Assembly: GCF_000002875.2 (NCBI RefSeq)
Contig: NC_009405.2
Location: forward strand, 1 to 64,000
DNA length: 64,000 bases
Source: Leishmania infantum JPCM5
Lineage: Eukaryota > Euglenozoa > Kinetoplastea > Trypanosomatida > Trypanosomatidae
Reading direction: 5' to 3'
The position numbers were made by a program, and so were the translations under genes. Position 1 is the first letter of the stretch. Every line of letters starts with the position of its first letter. Positions 11,143-19,937 of this stretch are shown here, piece by piece. A model generated the notes under the pieces. The model was not told the DNA's origin and made no database searches. It worked only from the letters and a program-made list of their open reading frames with translations.

Positions 11143-11907
11143 ATGCCACTTCTTAGATGCACGGCGCACCGCCTATGTGCTAGAACTGGCTCTTGCTTGA
11201 TTGACCCTTTAGCATCATCTTCGCGCGTGGCACCGCACAACTTGCAGTTTACCCACGTCCTTGGAACACGACAATTTTCACTCTTTGGCGAGGCGATAAA
11301 TCACTCGAAGCTGCTTGTACAGTGCACGGTGGCTCTGGAACGCTCTCATAAGTATGAGGGTGGGCAGAACACTGCCCTCAGGGGCGAGAAAGCGAGTGCT
11401 CGCGGTCCTGTCGAATTTGAATGTCAGCTGAGCAACATGTGCCGCGGCTTCCCACTCACCTTGTCTCTTTGTTGCAGCACGCGCGCCGGTCTCTTGCTTA
11501 TCAATGGTGCAAGATTTATACCGGCGGGCGCGACTGTGCTGGAGGGGCCAGAATGCACCCATAGCCAATTCATCTACCACGGTCCGCACATGAACCAGTC
11601 GCATTTGGCAGAGCTGCTTGTTGGGCACAGGCGTCCTAATTCACCGCTAGATGACATCGCTCATATCGAGGCTGTCTTTTTCAGCGCGGTGCGTTGCTTT
11701 GGCAGCGCTTCGAGCACCTGGTTTGCCCATACTCCAGTCCACACTATAAAACCTGAGCTTGCTGATCGTATCGCCGAGCTAGTGCGTGCCTTCGGGGTCG
11801 ATGATGCGCTCGCTGAATACGTCGAATGTAAAGCGCACGCTGTAGAGAGACTGGAGCGGGACGCGTGGGTTCGTGTTTCGAATAGCGTTTTACCTAACCT
11901 AGAGTGA
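11143..11907 (+). CDS. MAM33/p22-like mitochondrial protein (tentative)
   Basis: 254 residues. The N-terminus (MPLLRCTAHRLCARTG) is basic with few acids, like a mitochondrial presequence. The C-terminus is the informative part: PELADRIAELVRAFGVDDALAEYVECKA followed by an acidic/basic helix and a final LPNLE. This resembles the closing helices of the MAM33/p32 (gC1qR, trypanosomatid p22) family, where a region of the type 'FL.ERGI.DELAEFL' and a C-terminal W-containing helix end the protein. The middle (FECQLSNMCRGFPLTLSLCC, then IEAVFFSAVRC) is compatible with the family's curved beta-sheet. p22 proteins are mitochondrial matrix factors linked to RNA editing and translation. The assignment rests on the C-terminus only. 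Confidence 0.55.
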   Translation: MPLLRCTAHRLCARTGSCLIDPLASSSRVAPHNLQFTHVLGTRQFSLFGEAINHSKLLVQCTVALERSHKYEGGQNTALRGEKASARGPVEFECQLSNMCRGFPLTLSLCCSTRAGLLLINGARFIPAGATVLEGPECTHSQFIYHGPHMNQSHLAELLVGHRRPNSPLDDIAHIEAVFFSAVRCFGSASSTWFAHTPVHTIKPELADRIAELVRAFGVDDALAEYVECKAHAVERLERDAWVRVSNSVLPNLE

Positions 11908-12370
11908 CTCTAGGGGTCCTTGTCTCGAACGATTCGCCTGTGTGTATTGATGTCTACGCTGCTTTTTGCAGCGTTTCCTGCAACGCATGAAAAAGAAAAG
12001 CGAAAATACTGGATAGTATCACTGCGGTGCGTTAGAAATGTGTTTTGCTAGGGCACTGCTTGCTGTCTCTTGTTCTTTTCTGCGTGACTGGTCTGTTTGG
12101 TACACGGTGCACAACAAAGCATCTGCTATACATCTCGCCGTGGTATGCAAGAATCGCGATGATTTCGTGGTGCTTTACACCAGTGTGTTTCACGTTACGT
12201 TTCTTAAACGCCTTCCTGCTCTGAAACTAATTTACATGAATGCTTCCAACAAGGAACAAAAAGCCAAAGGGGGACAGCAGAACTACGAAAACACACTGAT
12301 ATCAAATCTGCCTTTGAAGCGCTACAGCAGCTTTGGGCATTAGCGTAACAACCCGTAGTGGATCACACCA
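11908..12370. other. Intergenic, 463 bp
   Basis: No gene supported. A 101-codon frame at 12038-12343 begins in T-rich UTR-like sequence and has no recognisable content; I treat it as the 5' flank of the following gene. Confidence 0.6.
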
Positions 12371-13066
12371 ATGAGAAAGTTTATGCTAGAGACCAAGGCC
12401 GCCCTGGGTGTCGCGCCCAAGACTGTGGACTGGGACTTCGAAGAAAAGGCTGGCAATTTGAAAACTATCAACCACACGCTTTCCGACTATAAATCTGCCG
12501 TGGAACAGACGAGGTCAGCTTCTCAAAACCTTTTGACATCAATGGAGAGTATGTTGAAAGTACTGGAGACAATGACACGCGGAAATGACATTCCTGACAA
12601 CGTGAGGGGCGTTGTAGGGGACTTCGCCCAGATGGTGCAGAAGGCGCACTGCGAGCTCCTCGTGGACTTCAAGAAGACGCTCGATGACGACGACAGCATA
12701 GCTGAGATCGAGAGCCTAGCAGGCAAGTGCAAGAGTCTGGAGGCAAAGCGCAGCAAAGTGATGAATGAATACGACGCGTACCGCGAAGCTGTAACCAAGA
12801 AAGAGGCAGAGTATCGAAAGAAAGGTAAAGATTTGTGTGACTCGAAACTCTACGAGGAGGAAGTTTCCAGGCGTGACAGCCTAAAGGCTGGCTTTCAGAA
12901 GATCGACAAGGAGTTCAAGGAGACGTATGCCGAGCTGGAGAAGAAGAAGCTGCGCAGCTACATGGCTGCCCTCTCCACTTACTTGGCAAGCACATCGCAG
13001 TTGATGGGGTCGATCCATAAGGAAATGGAATCGACCAAGAGAAAGGCAGACATGGTCAAAATCTAG
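12371..13066 (+). CDS. BAR-domain-like protein, tandem copy 1
   Basis: 231 residues, almost entirely helical. A long charged coiled coil spans about residues 110-200, including LEAKRSKVMNEYDAYREAV, KKEAEYRKKGKDL and the SKLYEEEVSRRDSLK block. This pattern (N-terminal helix, mid helix with SLAGKCKSLEAKRSKVMNEYD, long amphipathic third helix) is what small trypanosomatid BAR/amphiphysin-type proteins look like. Such dimers sense or form curved membranes in endocytosis and trafficking. Its neighbour at 14532 is a paralogue. A SIDER-like element follows in the 3' flank. Start: first ATG in frame, right after a T/C-poor A-rich leader. The BAR call is from pattern, not from an alignment. Confidence 0.7.
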   Translation: MRKFMLETKAALGVAPKTVDWDFEEKAGNLKTINHTLSDYKSAVEQTRSASQNLLTSMESMLKVLETMTRGNDIPDNVRGVVGDFAQMVQKAHCELLVDFKKTLDDDDSIAEIESLAGKCKSLEAKRSKVMNEYDAYREAVTKKEAEYRKKGKDLCDSKLYEEEVSRRDSLKAGFQKIDKEFKETYAELEKKKLRSYMAALSTYLASTSQLMGSIHKEMESTKRKADMVKI

Positions 13067-14531
13067 TGATCTTTTCCGCGGAAACAAGAAAAATCAGCAT
13101 CAGACTGTTGCCGTTCGCTATTATGATTTTCGCCTTGAGTGCTTCATTATCCTCTTCGAAACGCGATACACGTCGATGAGGGCACGTAATTCGTGGCTGG
13201 CTTTCAGCCTCATCTGGCACGGTGTCTCGTTTATCCTCTTGCACTTGTGTGCCTATGCATCAGCGGTTGCTATTACCAACTTTATGACTATTAAAAAGGT
13301 CCTCTGGTTGATGCAATTACACGCAAACCGTGAGGTAGCTGCTATCGTTGTTTACGCTTGCGTAGAAAGAAAGCGAGGAGAGTCTATGCATCAGTAAAAC
13401 CCGTCCTTTTTTTTTCTTGTTGATACATGAGAATGGCTGGGATTCGGTTTTCTTTTGGGGATTTACTTCCCTGGTGGAGAGCATGTCAGCGTGGTGTATC
13501 AGGGCCCAGTTCATCCCGTGCGTGGGGAAGCCAGGGCAATGCACCGCTGTTTATGCCGTCGATCAGGTCCTGGATGGCACTGCGCCGAAGCGAGCTGAGA
13601 CAGTGAGCACGCCTGTACCATTCATGTGATGGGCAGAGTGTCCGCGTGACTCCAACGTACCCCACCCGGCCCTCGCACTGCCTAGTATTGTTGGGTGCCT
13701 GAGCCACCTCGAGTGGAATGCACCAAGTGGCAACGGGCATGATGGGAGCGGCTGAGAAGGAACCTGCGGGGCGGGGTGTGGGTGGGTAGGGTTTGAGGCA
13801 AGGACCGTGCTCACATGACTGAGTGGGCGCATGGCTGTAGCGCATGTGTCTACGGCTGCTTCGCACTGCGTGATGGGGCCTGTGACAGGCAGGATAGTGT
13901 GGTGGTTCACTAATGTTCAATGGCGGAGAGCGGGCACACGTTGGCGAATAAAAACCTAGTGTTGACTCTCCACTACCCTCTCTTTTCCCTTCCCCTGACG
14001 AAATCTGGATAGGACAGGTTATCGAGGGACTATTCGCTATTTTTATCTTTGTCGCATGCTTCCGCCTCCGTGCTGGTGAATAGAAGCAGTGAATCTACGC
14101 TCGAACGAATCCAAAACTTATTCTGTGCCAAGCGCTAAAGAGTCGCTGTGAACTGGTTTTCAAACAAGTATCGAACCCTTCGACGACTGTGGGCCATCGC
14201 AAATTCAAAGTGCCGGTTTTCCCGCGACGACTTTCGCAGAGGAGACCACCTTGCAGGTTCCCCCATCCGCTTCCGAAAGGAAACGTATGCTTTTCGCTTG
14301 TGGCACGGCACCGCTGGAAAGGTCTCGCGACACCGTCTTAGATGCAAGCGGTCATCGTTTCCTTTTGCGCCTCTGAGCGCAAAGTTGCCGGCTACGGCAC
14401 GATAGCGCTTATCAGAGTTCTCCACGTTTGTTAGAGATCTTATTCCATTTCATGATGCTTATGCTACCCGTTGAACGGCTAGAAAAACAAGCGAGCAAAC
14501 TTCAAGGCCCACACAAAAGCTGAGCTTCAAA
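13067..14531. other. Intergenic between the two BAR-like genes
   Basis: 1.47 kb. It holds SIDER-like copy 1 (13469-13957). The rest is UTR-like. Frames at 13176-13397 and 14148-14405 show no recognisable protein. Confidence 0.6.
13469..13957 (+). mobile_element. SIDER-like degenerate retroposon, copy 1
   Basis: About 490 bp. The 5' end (13469-13545) resembles the 79-bp signature of ingi/L1Tc-related elements: CCCTGG start, a TCAGCGTGGTG block, CAGGGCCCAG, then GGGGAAGCCAGGG. Inside are blocks shared with the two other copies here: CTGGATGGCACTG, CATGTGATGGGCAGAGTG, a CTCGAGTGGAATGCACCA block and ATGGCGGAGAG. It ends near an A-rich AATAAAAA. Leishmania SIDERs are short non-autonomous remnants, mostly in 3'UTRs, and SIDER2 members promote mRNA decay (published). 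Same strand as the host gene, in its presumed 3'UTR. Confidence 0.7.
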
Positions 14532-15269
14532 ATGGAAACAATGATGAAAATAAAAACGGCGCTAAAGCTGGCGCCGTCTACCTGCGACGAGGATTACAAC
14601 CGCCGCAAACGCGAAATGAAAGATTTGTGCTCGGCTATTCGCAGCTACAACACTGCCATGGAGAAGGCAAAAGTGTCTGTTAGGCGCCTCGTAGAGGCGC
14701 TCACGGAAGCAAGCAAGGTATTTGAAACACTGTGCAACTACCCAAACATCCCGGATTGCACGAAGGATTGTGCGCTGGCTCTGGTTGCCTCTATGAATCG
14801 TATCGAAGGTACAGCCTTTCCAGAGTTCAACGTCGCAATGGACTCGACTGTTCTCACCGCTACTAACGGGCTGAAGGCCTTGTACGACGAGTGCGAGAGG
14901 CTGGAGTGCAAGCGCAACAAGGTCATGCACGAGTATGATACATACCGCGAGGAGGTCTCAAAAAAAGAGACAGAATACCTGCGCAAGTCAAAGAGCCTGT
15001 TGAAGTCGAAGTACTATAGCACCGAGGTTGCGAGACGGGACGAGCTGGAGGCGGCCTTCGACTCTGCGGATCAGAAATTCAAAGACACCCACGACCAACT
15101 CATGCAAAGTCGTTCGGTCACGTGCACAGACGCTCTCAACGCATTCGTGAGCTGCATGTCGCGTTTCATGGAGGAGATCTCCGGAGAACTCGAAGGGCTG
15201 AAAGGATCTTCGGAGTATGTGCTGCCAGTACTGCGCAATATCATGCGTGCAGAGCACGAAAGCGACTAA
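14532..15269 (+). CDS. BAR-domain-like protein, tandem copy 2
   Basis: 245 residues, paralogous to the gene at 12371. Matching blocks are LECKRNKVMHEYDTYREEV against LEAKRSKVMNEYDAYREAV, KKETEYLRKSKSLLKSKYY against KKEAEYRKKGKDLCDSKLY, and EVARRDELEAAF against EVSRRDSLKAGF. The N-terminal and C-terminal helices have drifted further, so the duplication is old. Same inferred role in membrane curvature. A terminator-like hairpin starts five bases after the stop codon, and SIDER-like copy 2 lies about 160 bp downstream. The C-terminal tail (about 20 residues, VLPVLRNIMRAEHESD) is absent from copy 1. Confidence 0.7.
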   Translation: METMMKIKTALKLAPSTCDEDYNRRKREMKDLCSAIRSYNTAMEKAKVSVRRLVEALTEASKVFETLCNYPNIPDCTKDCALALVASMNRIEGTAFPEFNVAMDSTVLTATNGLKALYDECERLECKRNKVMHEYDTYREEVSKKETEYLRKSKSLLKSKYYSTEVARRDELEAAFDSADQKFKDTHDQLMQSRSVTCTDALNAFVSCMSRFMEEISGELEGLKGSSEYVLPVLRNIMRAEHESD

Positions 15270-15273
15270 CTAT

Positions 15274-15317
15274 AAAATGCCCCATACCCCCCACAGATGT
15301 GGGCCGTAGGGCATTTT
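15274..15317 (+). other. GC hairpin followed by T run, just after stop codon
   Basis: AAAATGCCC (15274-15282) pairs with GGGCATTTT (15309-15317), nine perfect base pairs. The interior holds a second short stem, CCCAC with GTGGG around AGAT. The 3' arm continues as TTTTTT. It looks like a bacterial intrinsic terminator but sits in a eukaryotic 3'UTR; an RNA-stability or processing element is more likely than transcription termination. Confidence 0.6.
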
Positions 15318-15429
15318 TTCTTTGGCCGAAGTAGCGCCGTTTGTCGCCACCTACAAACGGTACCACTTTTTTATTGCGCACGTGAATTGTCTAACGAACG
15401 TGCTTTTGTTTTGTTGCCCCCTTTCTATT

Positions 15430-15800
15430 CCCTGATGCCGGAGAGCACCTCAGTGTGTTCTCACGGTCCAGTGTCTCGCTCTGCAGGGAAGCCAAGCGCC
15501 CCCTCACCCTTTATCCCTGCCGATGCCGATCCGCCTCTGGTGGTGACAGAGTCAAGTGTCTACGATGTAGGGAGGCCAGAGCGAGGTGTCTCGACTGATG
15601 TCGGCGGCCAGGTTCCGGATGGCGCTGCGTCGGAGCGGCCTGCTACAGTGCGCAACGCTTGTGCCATCCATATGATAGGTAAAGCGTCAGTGTGGCTTGA
15701 ATGCATCTCACCCCCAAGCCTTCATTGCCCACTAGTGGGGAGACTGGGCCATCCCGAGGGATGCACCACGTGGCGGCCGGCATGATTGGGAGCGTCGGAA
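15430..15800 (+). mobile_element. SIDER-like degenerate retroposon, copy 2
   Basis: About 370 bp, 3'-truncated. The 5' end has the same signature-like order as copy 1 (CCCTG, GGAGAGCACCTCAGTGTG, GGTCCAGTGTC, GGGAAGCCAAG). Then come blocks shared with copy 3 (GATGCCGATCCGCCTCTG, GTGTCTACGATGTAGGGAGG) and with both others (TCCGGATGGCGCTG, TTGTGCCATCCATATGAT, CCCGAGGGATGCACCA). Homology stops near the AT-rich run at 15800. Same strand as the genes. Confidence 0.68.
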
Positions 15801-16405
15801 GGGAGACGTTAAAAAGTATATATATTTGCCTTTATTTCGGCTGTTTTTCGCTTCTCTGTTATGCTTCTTTCAGCGTATCTCACCACTCTGTCCTCAGCGG
15901 TAGCCCTTTCGCTGGATTTACGACATCTCTGCGGAGAGCGTGTCGAGAACTGGTAGCATCGCTTGTGCTTTAGGGGCTTCAGCGTTCGCAGCTCGTCTTT
16001 TATAAAGCCGTCCACGTGCCACACACTACATGCTCCCGTCCACTGAAGGAAGCCAGGCATCGTTGCTGATCTTTTTCTTCTCCCCCGTCTCTCTCGTAGT
16101 ATCTCGTATCCTACCGTGTTTATTCCTACACAAGTTGATACCCTTACCACCGCACACCAGCCCGAGCATGCGGGCTGTTGAATTTGTTGCATGCGCTCTC
16201 TGACGGCGGCTCCTTGCAGGCGATGCTCGAAGCCATTTAAAAGGCAGCAGCTTTGTGGGAACTAAACGAGAGGACAGAACTGGTTCGACGTCCCTCTCTA
16301 CCGCACCTCAGCTTGCCGGGCGAGGGGCAGAGAAGCAGAGGGGCTCTCGAGCAGTTCTCACCCACCCTATTGAATGATGCAAGATTAATACGCACATTTA
16401 TCCCT

Positions 16406-16444
16406 CGCCACGTTCTTCTTTCGCCGCTGCCTCTGTCCTTCTAG
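16406..16444 (+). promoter_or_regulatory. Polypyrimidine tract and AG trans-splice acceptor (SNARE gene)
   Basis: A C/T-rich run ending in GTCCTTCT is followed by AG at 16443-16444, 94 bases before the SNARE ATG. This is the standard trypanosomatid spliced-leader acceptor arrangement. The tract also directs polyadenylation of the upstream gene. Confidence 0.6.
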
Positions 16445-16538
16445 GCTTTCAATTTATACTGCTGTTACGCAAAAGCGTATTTCATGGTGAAGCTAGCTAT
16501 CACAGCTCAGCCGAATCTCGACACACAAAGGAAAAGAA

Positions 16539-17240
16539 ATGCTTGCCAGCGACCCGTTCAATGACTCCGTGAAGGAGCTGCGAGAGGTTGTGGTGCGAGC
16601 GAAGCTCATTGAGCAGCAGTTGACGCAGAAGGGCGTAATCTCTTCTTCGAGTGTGGAAGAGCTTCGCGATGCCAAAGAGACTGCAGAGGAAATGCTGCAT
16701 TTCCTGAAGGAAATGCTCCGTGTAGTCGACGAGCGCGGTGGCAAGGTGCAGGGCAAGGTGTTTTCTGCGAACGAAATTATGGAGCGACAAAATATTGTAC
16801 GCAGTCTCGAAGGGGATGTGGCAGAAGCACGCAGTTTCTACGAAAAAATTGCGGCATCTGCCGCGCAGAGGCAACGAGTAGCAGAAGCGGCTGTAGGTAG
16901 CCCTGGTGAGAGCTGTGGCGTTGCGGCGGACGAGTTTATATCTGCGCAGGTATTTGCTCAGCGTGAGGAGGAAAAGGTTCAGGATGAGGTGCTGGAACGA
17001 CTCACCTTTGGACTGCGCGAATTGCGCGAAACAGGCCTCCACATTCACGAAGAGCTGGACACGCAGGAGGTCATGCTCGACAACGTTGATCGCGACATCT
17101 CAGGCGTCCAGGTGCGGCTGCGCGCCGCAAATGCAAAGGTTGACAAGCTCCTTGCAAGCATGTCGAACAAGGGCAAGGTATGCACCATTGCCATGCTCAC
17201 TTTCATTCTCGTCTTTCTGGCATTCTTTGGCTTTGGCTGA
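16539..17240 (+). CDS. Qc-type SNARE (syntaxin 6/8-like)
   Basis: 233 residues with the classic tail-anchored SNARE plan. The N-terminal helical part (1-100, ELREVVVRAKLIEQQL) is followed by an acidic linker, then a SNARE heptad helix from about 150 to 208. The ionic-layer glutamine is Q176 in EELDTQEVMLDNVDRDI. The C-terminal anchor (about 211-231, TIAMLTFILVFLAFFGFG) leaves almost nothing beyond the membrane. The pattern 'LD.Q...LD.VD.DI' is typical of Qc SNAREs such as syntaxin 6, 8 and SYP7. It drives membrane fusion in the endosomal/Golgi pathway; the exact compartment cannot be read from sequence. Confidence 0.85.
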   Translation: MLASDPFNDSVKELREVVVRAKLIEQQLTQKGVISSSSVEELRDAKETAEEMLHFLKEMLRVVDERGGKVQGKVFSANEIMERQNIVRSLEGDVAEARSFYEKIAASAAQRQRVAEAAVGSPGESCGVAADEFISAQVFAQREEEKVQDEVLERLTFGLRELRETGLHIHEELDTQEVMLDNVDRDISGVQVRLRAANAKVDKLLASMSNKGKVCTIAMLTFILVFLAFFGFG

Positions 17241-17830
17241 TCCAGCGTGAAGGCTAGGACAGGAGGGTTCGCTGTCACCATTAGCCCGCGCGACAGATGC
17301 AGGTGTGCTGGGGTCTTGAGACGGAGGGGATCGATCAAGTGTATGTTTCCTCATGTTCTTTGATCTCGCTTTACTTGCTCTTTCTCGTGAGGCATTTTCG
17401 TTTCCCTTGGATTTTGCCGTTTTTTTTTGGTTGCTGAGTGTATGCTATTTCTACACCTGCCTCTGTTGTGCAGCGCATACCGCGCTGAAACCTTCAAAGC
17501 CTGCCTTCCTCTCCTCTTCCCCATCGCATTGCAGCAGTGAACCTTTCGCGCTTCCTCCTCGCTGCGCCAGTTGTGCAGCGCTGACATATCTTTGGATGCC
17601 TTCAAAGCACATCCCTCGTATCCGTGTGCTCTTCTGCATATATGGACCCCTCTAGCCCCTCCCTTTCGCTCCACCGGTGAGCCTCCTTTTCCCCCTCCCC
17701 CTCCCTTGACCTCCTCATTTCCGTCTTTCCAACACAACCTAGGTGTTTTTGTTCTGTAGGTGCGTTTGCTGGCCTAGGGTGTGAACATCGCTGAAAACAA
17801 CGTGCAAGACCGGCAGCAGAGCAAAAGGGG
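17241..17830. other. Intergenic with splice acceptor
   Basis: 590 bp, strongly pyrimidine-rich from 17640 to 17757. The likely spliced-leader acceptor is the AG at 17758-17759, 71 bases before the next ATG. No gene seen. Confidence 0.6.
17701..17759 (+). promoter_or_regulatory. Polypyrimidine tract and AG acceptor (Asp-box gene)
   Basis: C/T-rich stretch CTCCCTTGACCTCCTC through GTGTTTTTGTTCTGTAG, with the AG at 17758-17759. It supports the ATG at 17831 as the first AUG of the mature mRNA. Confidence 0.55.
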
Positions 17831-19312
17831 ATGAGTGTGACAACAGAGCTGGCTGGCCTGGTACGACGTCTGCCACCACGAGCATACGAGCGAGTGCTCC
17901 TTCTCCTGCACTGCCTGGCCACCAGCAGCGAAGGCAGCCAGGGCGGCAGTAACCCACAGACGTTATCTTTGCAGGTCATATGTGACGTTGTGCTATGTGC
18001 GTGCCCGGGGCCGGTGCCTCGATTTCTGTTTGCGCTGTCCTGCAACGACAAGCTGCTCCGAAGCGCTGACTGCGGACTCACCTGGCGGTTGTGTTTCTCC
18101 AGGTCTAGCGAACCTCTTAAAGCTGGCACGGCTGGTGTTCAGGACCTCCTTGACGATGTGACGAGCCTGCTCAAATCCACGGAGGCCACCGATGATGTCG
18201 CTGGCGGCGAGGAAGCCTCGTCTGTTGTGTGTTGTGCAGATGGCTACGGAGACGTGGTCGCTCTCTGCGGCCGCAATGGTTTTCTCGCGGTCTCGGGTGA
18301 CAAAGGTGTGACCTTCACGACCGCGACAAATTATTTGATAGGCGACTTTGGTGAGAAGGCGCATCTCCGGCACATTTGCGTCCTGGACACCGACCGTATT
18401 CTAGTGAGTGACGACCTACGAGTGGTTTGTGTGGCTGTGGAGTGCACTGGCTGTGGACCGCTTGCACTGGGAAAGACACACGTAGCATTAGTGTGTTCCA
18501 CACAAATCTGCATGCTGCGCGCGTGCTCCTTCGGTGGCGGCGCGCGCGGCGCCGTGGTTGCCGAAAACAGAAAGCTGCATCTGTCGTTTGACGGCTCTGC
18601 CTCGTTTATGGAGGTTCGTCACAGTCTAGGGCGTATTCGTGGCTTCAACACCGCGTCTGCGTTGCGCCACTGCGAGCTTCCAGACTTTCCACATGCAACC
18701 TTGGCGTCTTCGATGGGGCTGCAAAGCACTGAGGCCAGCCCCTCTCCTCCTCGGTCTGCCTCTGTGTATGATTATGTCAGCGGATGTAAATGCGATGCCG
18801 CGGTCGGCAAGGGAGACTCAACAGCAGCGGTGACGCAGTTTGAAGCTGGCGCGCTGCGGCACGGCGCTGATGTCTTCTACCGTTTTTTCTTCGTGGCCGG
18901 ATGCGGCACTGAGGTGCTTCCCTACGACTACACCGCCCTGCTGTGTGTGTGCACGCGGCGGGAGGGCAACCACGTTGTTGTTATGTCTACTGCATCTTAC
19001 GTCTCCTACATACCCTTCTCTCAATCCCGAAGCCACGATCGGCTTCTCTGTACTGTCACTCGAAGCTCTGGAGATGGTGGCAGCTACCTCGCCAGCCGAG
19101 GGAGTGTCGTGGGTACGAGCGTCTCTCGTGATTTGGATCGCTGGAGTACCCCGCACGGCGCGGCTCCAGTTGGGTTGCTCGCGGTGGGAGGTGGCGACAT
19201 TCTCGCGTGCGGGCGTAACAAGGTAGTGTCGCGAGTCGAAGGAGACGCCGAGGCGCACACAATTCTCCATGATATGCGCGTTCCTGTGCTGAGTACTGCC
19301 TTTTCGATGTAA
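17831..19312 (+). CDS. Protein with Asp-box (BNR) repeats, probable beta-propeller
   Basis: 493 residues of unknown function. Two good Asp-box motifs (S-x-D-x-G-x-T-W/F) are visible: SADCGLTW at residues 78-85 and SGDKGVTF at 155-162. Weaker copies follow in LSFDGSASF (about 254) and near the C-terminus in VSRDLDRWS. The intervals of about 75-100 residues fit blades of a beta-propeller like sialidases, Vps10/sortilin or photosystem-assembly factors. There is no signal peptide or membrane segment, so a cytosolic or organellar scaffold is more likely than a secreted sialidase, and I see no sialidase active-site arginine triad. Conserved kinetoplastid protein by inference only. Confidence 0.75.
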   Translation: MSVTTELAGLVRRLPPRAYERVLLLLHCLATSSEGSQGGSNPQTLSLQVICDVVLCACPGPVPRFLFALSCNDKLLRSADCGLTWRLCFSRSSEPLKAGTAGVQDLLDDVTSLLKSTEATDDVAGGEEASSVVCCADGYGDVVALCGRNGFLAVSGDKGVTFTTATNYLIGDFGEKAHLRHICVLDTDRILVSDDLRVVCVAVECTGCGPLALGKTHVALVCSTQICMLRACSFGGGARGAVVAENRKLHLSFDGSASFMEVRHSLGRIRGFNTASALRHCELPDFPHATLASSMGLQSTEASPSPPRSASVYDYVSGCKCDAAVGKGDSTAAVTQFEAGALRHGADVFYRFFFVAGCGTEVLPYDYTALLCVCTRREGNHVVVMSTASYVSYIPFSQSRSHDRLLCTVTRSSGDGGSYLASRGSVVGTSVSRDLDRWSTPHGAAPVGLLAVGGGDILACGRNKVVSRVEGDAEAHTILHDMRVPVLSTAFSM

Positions 19313-19937
19313 GCAACGCTGCCATCTTCAGAGGCGATAGAGACACACAAGTGAAAAAGTGGAGAAGGAGATTGCAGAATGTTTAGTTTTTGCGCCTGAA
19401 TAGTGGAAGCGGAGAGAGTGGGAAGGGCAGCGAGATGACACACCGTAGCTCAGCACCCTCATGTCCTCCAGCTCCCCCTCCCCTTGCCCTCCCCTACTGA
19501 TGCTCGAATAGAGTGGGTGGCGCACATGCAGCTGTCACGTCTTACATCAAACGGCCTCCACACACTTCTCTACCTCTCTCTTCTCTCTCCTCTCTCCTCT
19601 CTCTGCCCGCTACGGTGGGTGTGAGAACCATTTTCATGCCGCACAATCCTACGCTCACCTGCATACGCAACGCACTAGTCTCCCTCCTCTCTTCCCCTTA
19701 TACTCAACTCATTGGTGCAGCAGAAATAGCGACAAGAGCGACCCGTGCTTTCGCAGTCACACGGAGGGACTCTACAGAGACGGGGCCTGCCAGTTATACT
19801 TAATTCGAGACCGTCACTCCTGCACGCGATTTCCGTTGTACAGCAGCAGACACTTTGCTTCAGGCAGCTGCGCACCTCAAAAGAAGTGCCGTGCTTTATG
19901 TGTGTGTGACTTCATTTCTTCCTCGAAGCGCCAAAAG
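19313..19937. other. Intergenic, pyrimidine-rich
   Basis: 625 bp with a long CT repeat (about 19571-19608, CTCTCTTCTCTCTCCTCTC) and a second pyrimidine-rich stretch before AG at 19842-19843, the probable acceptor for the WD40 gene. Frames here (such as 19513-19803) have no recognisable content. Confidence 0.6.

Larger units (their letters stand above)
15270..16538. other. Intergenic with hairpin, SIDER-like copy and splice signal
   Basis: 1.27 kb. In order: a hairpin (15274-15317), SIDER-like copy 2 (15430-15800), AT-rich sequence with a TATATATA run near 15815, then the pyrimidine tract and AG acceptor for the SNARE gene at 16406-16444. Confidence 0.65.

Noticed and set aside
12038..12343. 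101-codon frame before BAR-like copy 1
   Set aside because: Looks like 5'UTR sequence; no homology and no independent splice signal.
15274..15319. Bacterial intrinsic terminator or bacterial gene island
   Set aside because: The surrounding genes are eukaryotic with trans-splice signals; intrinsic terminators do not act on Pol II here.
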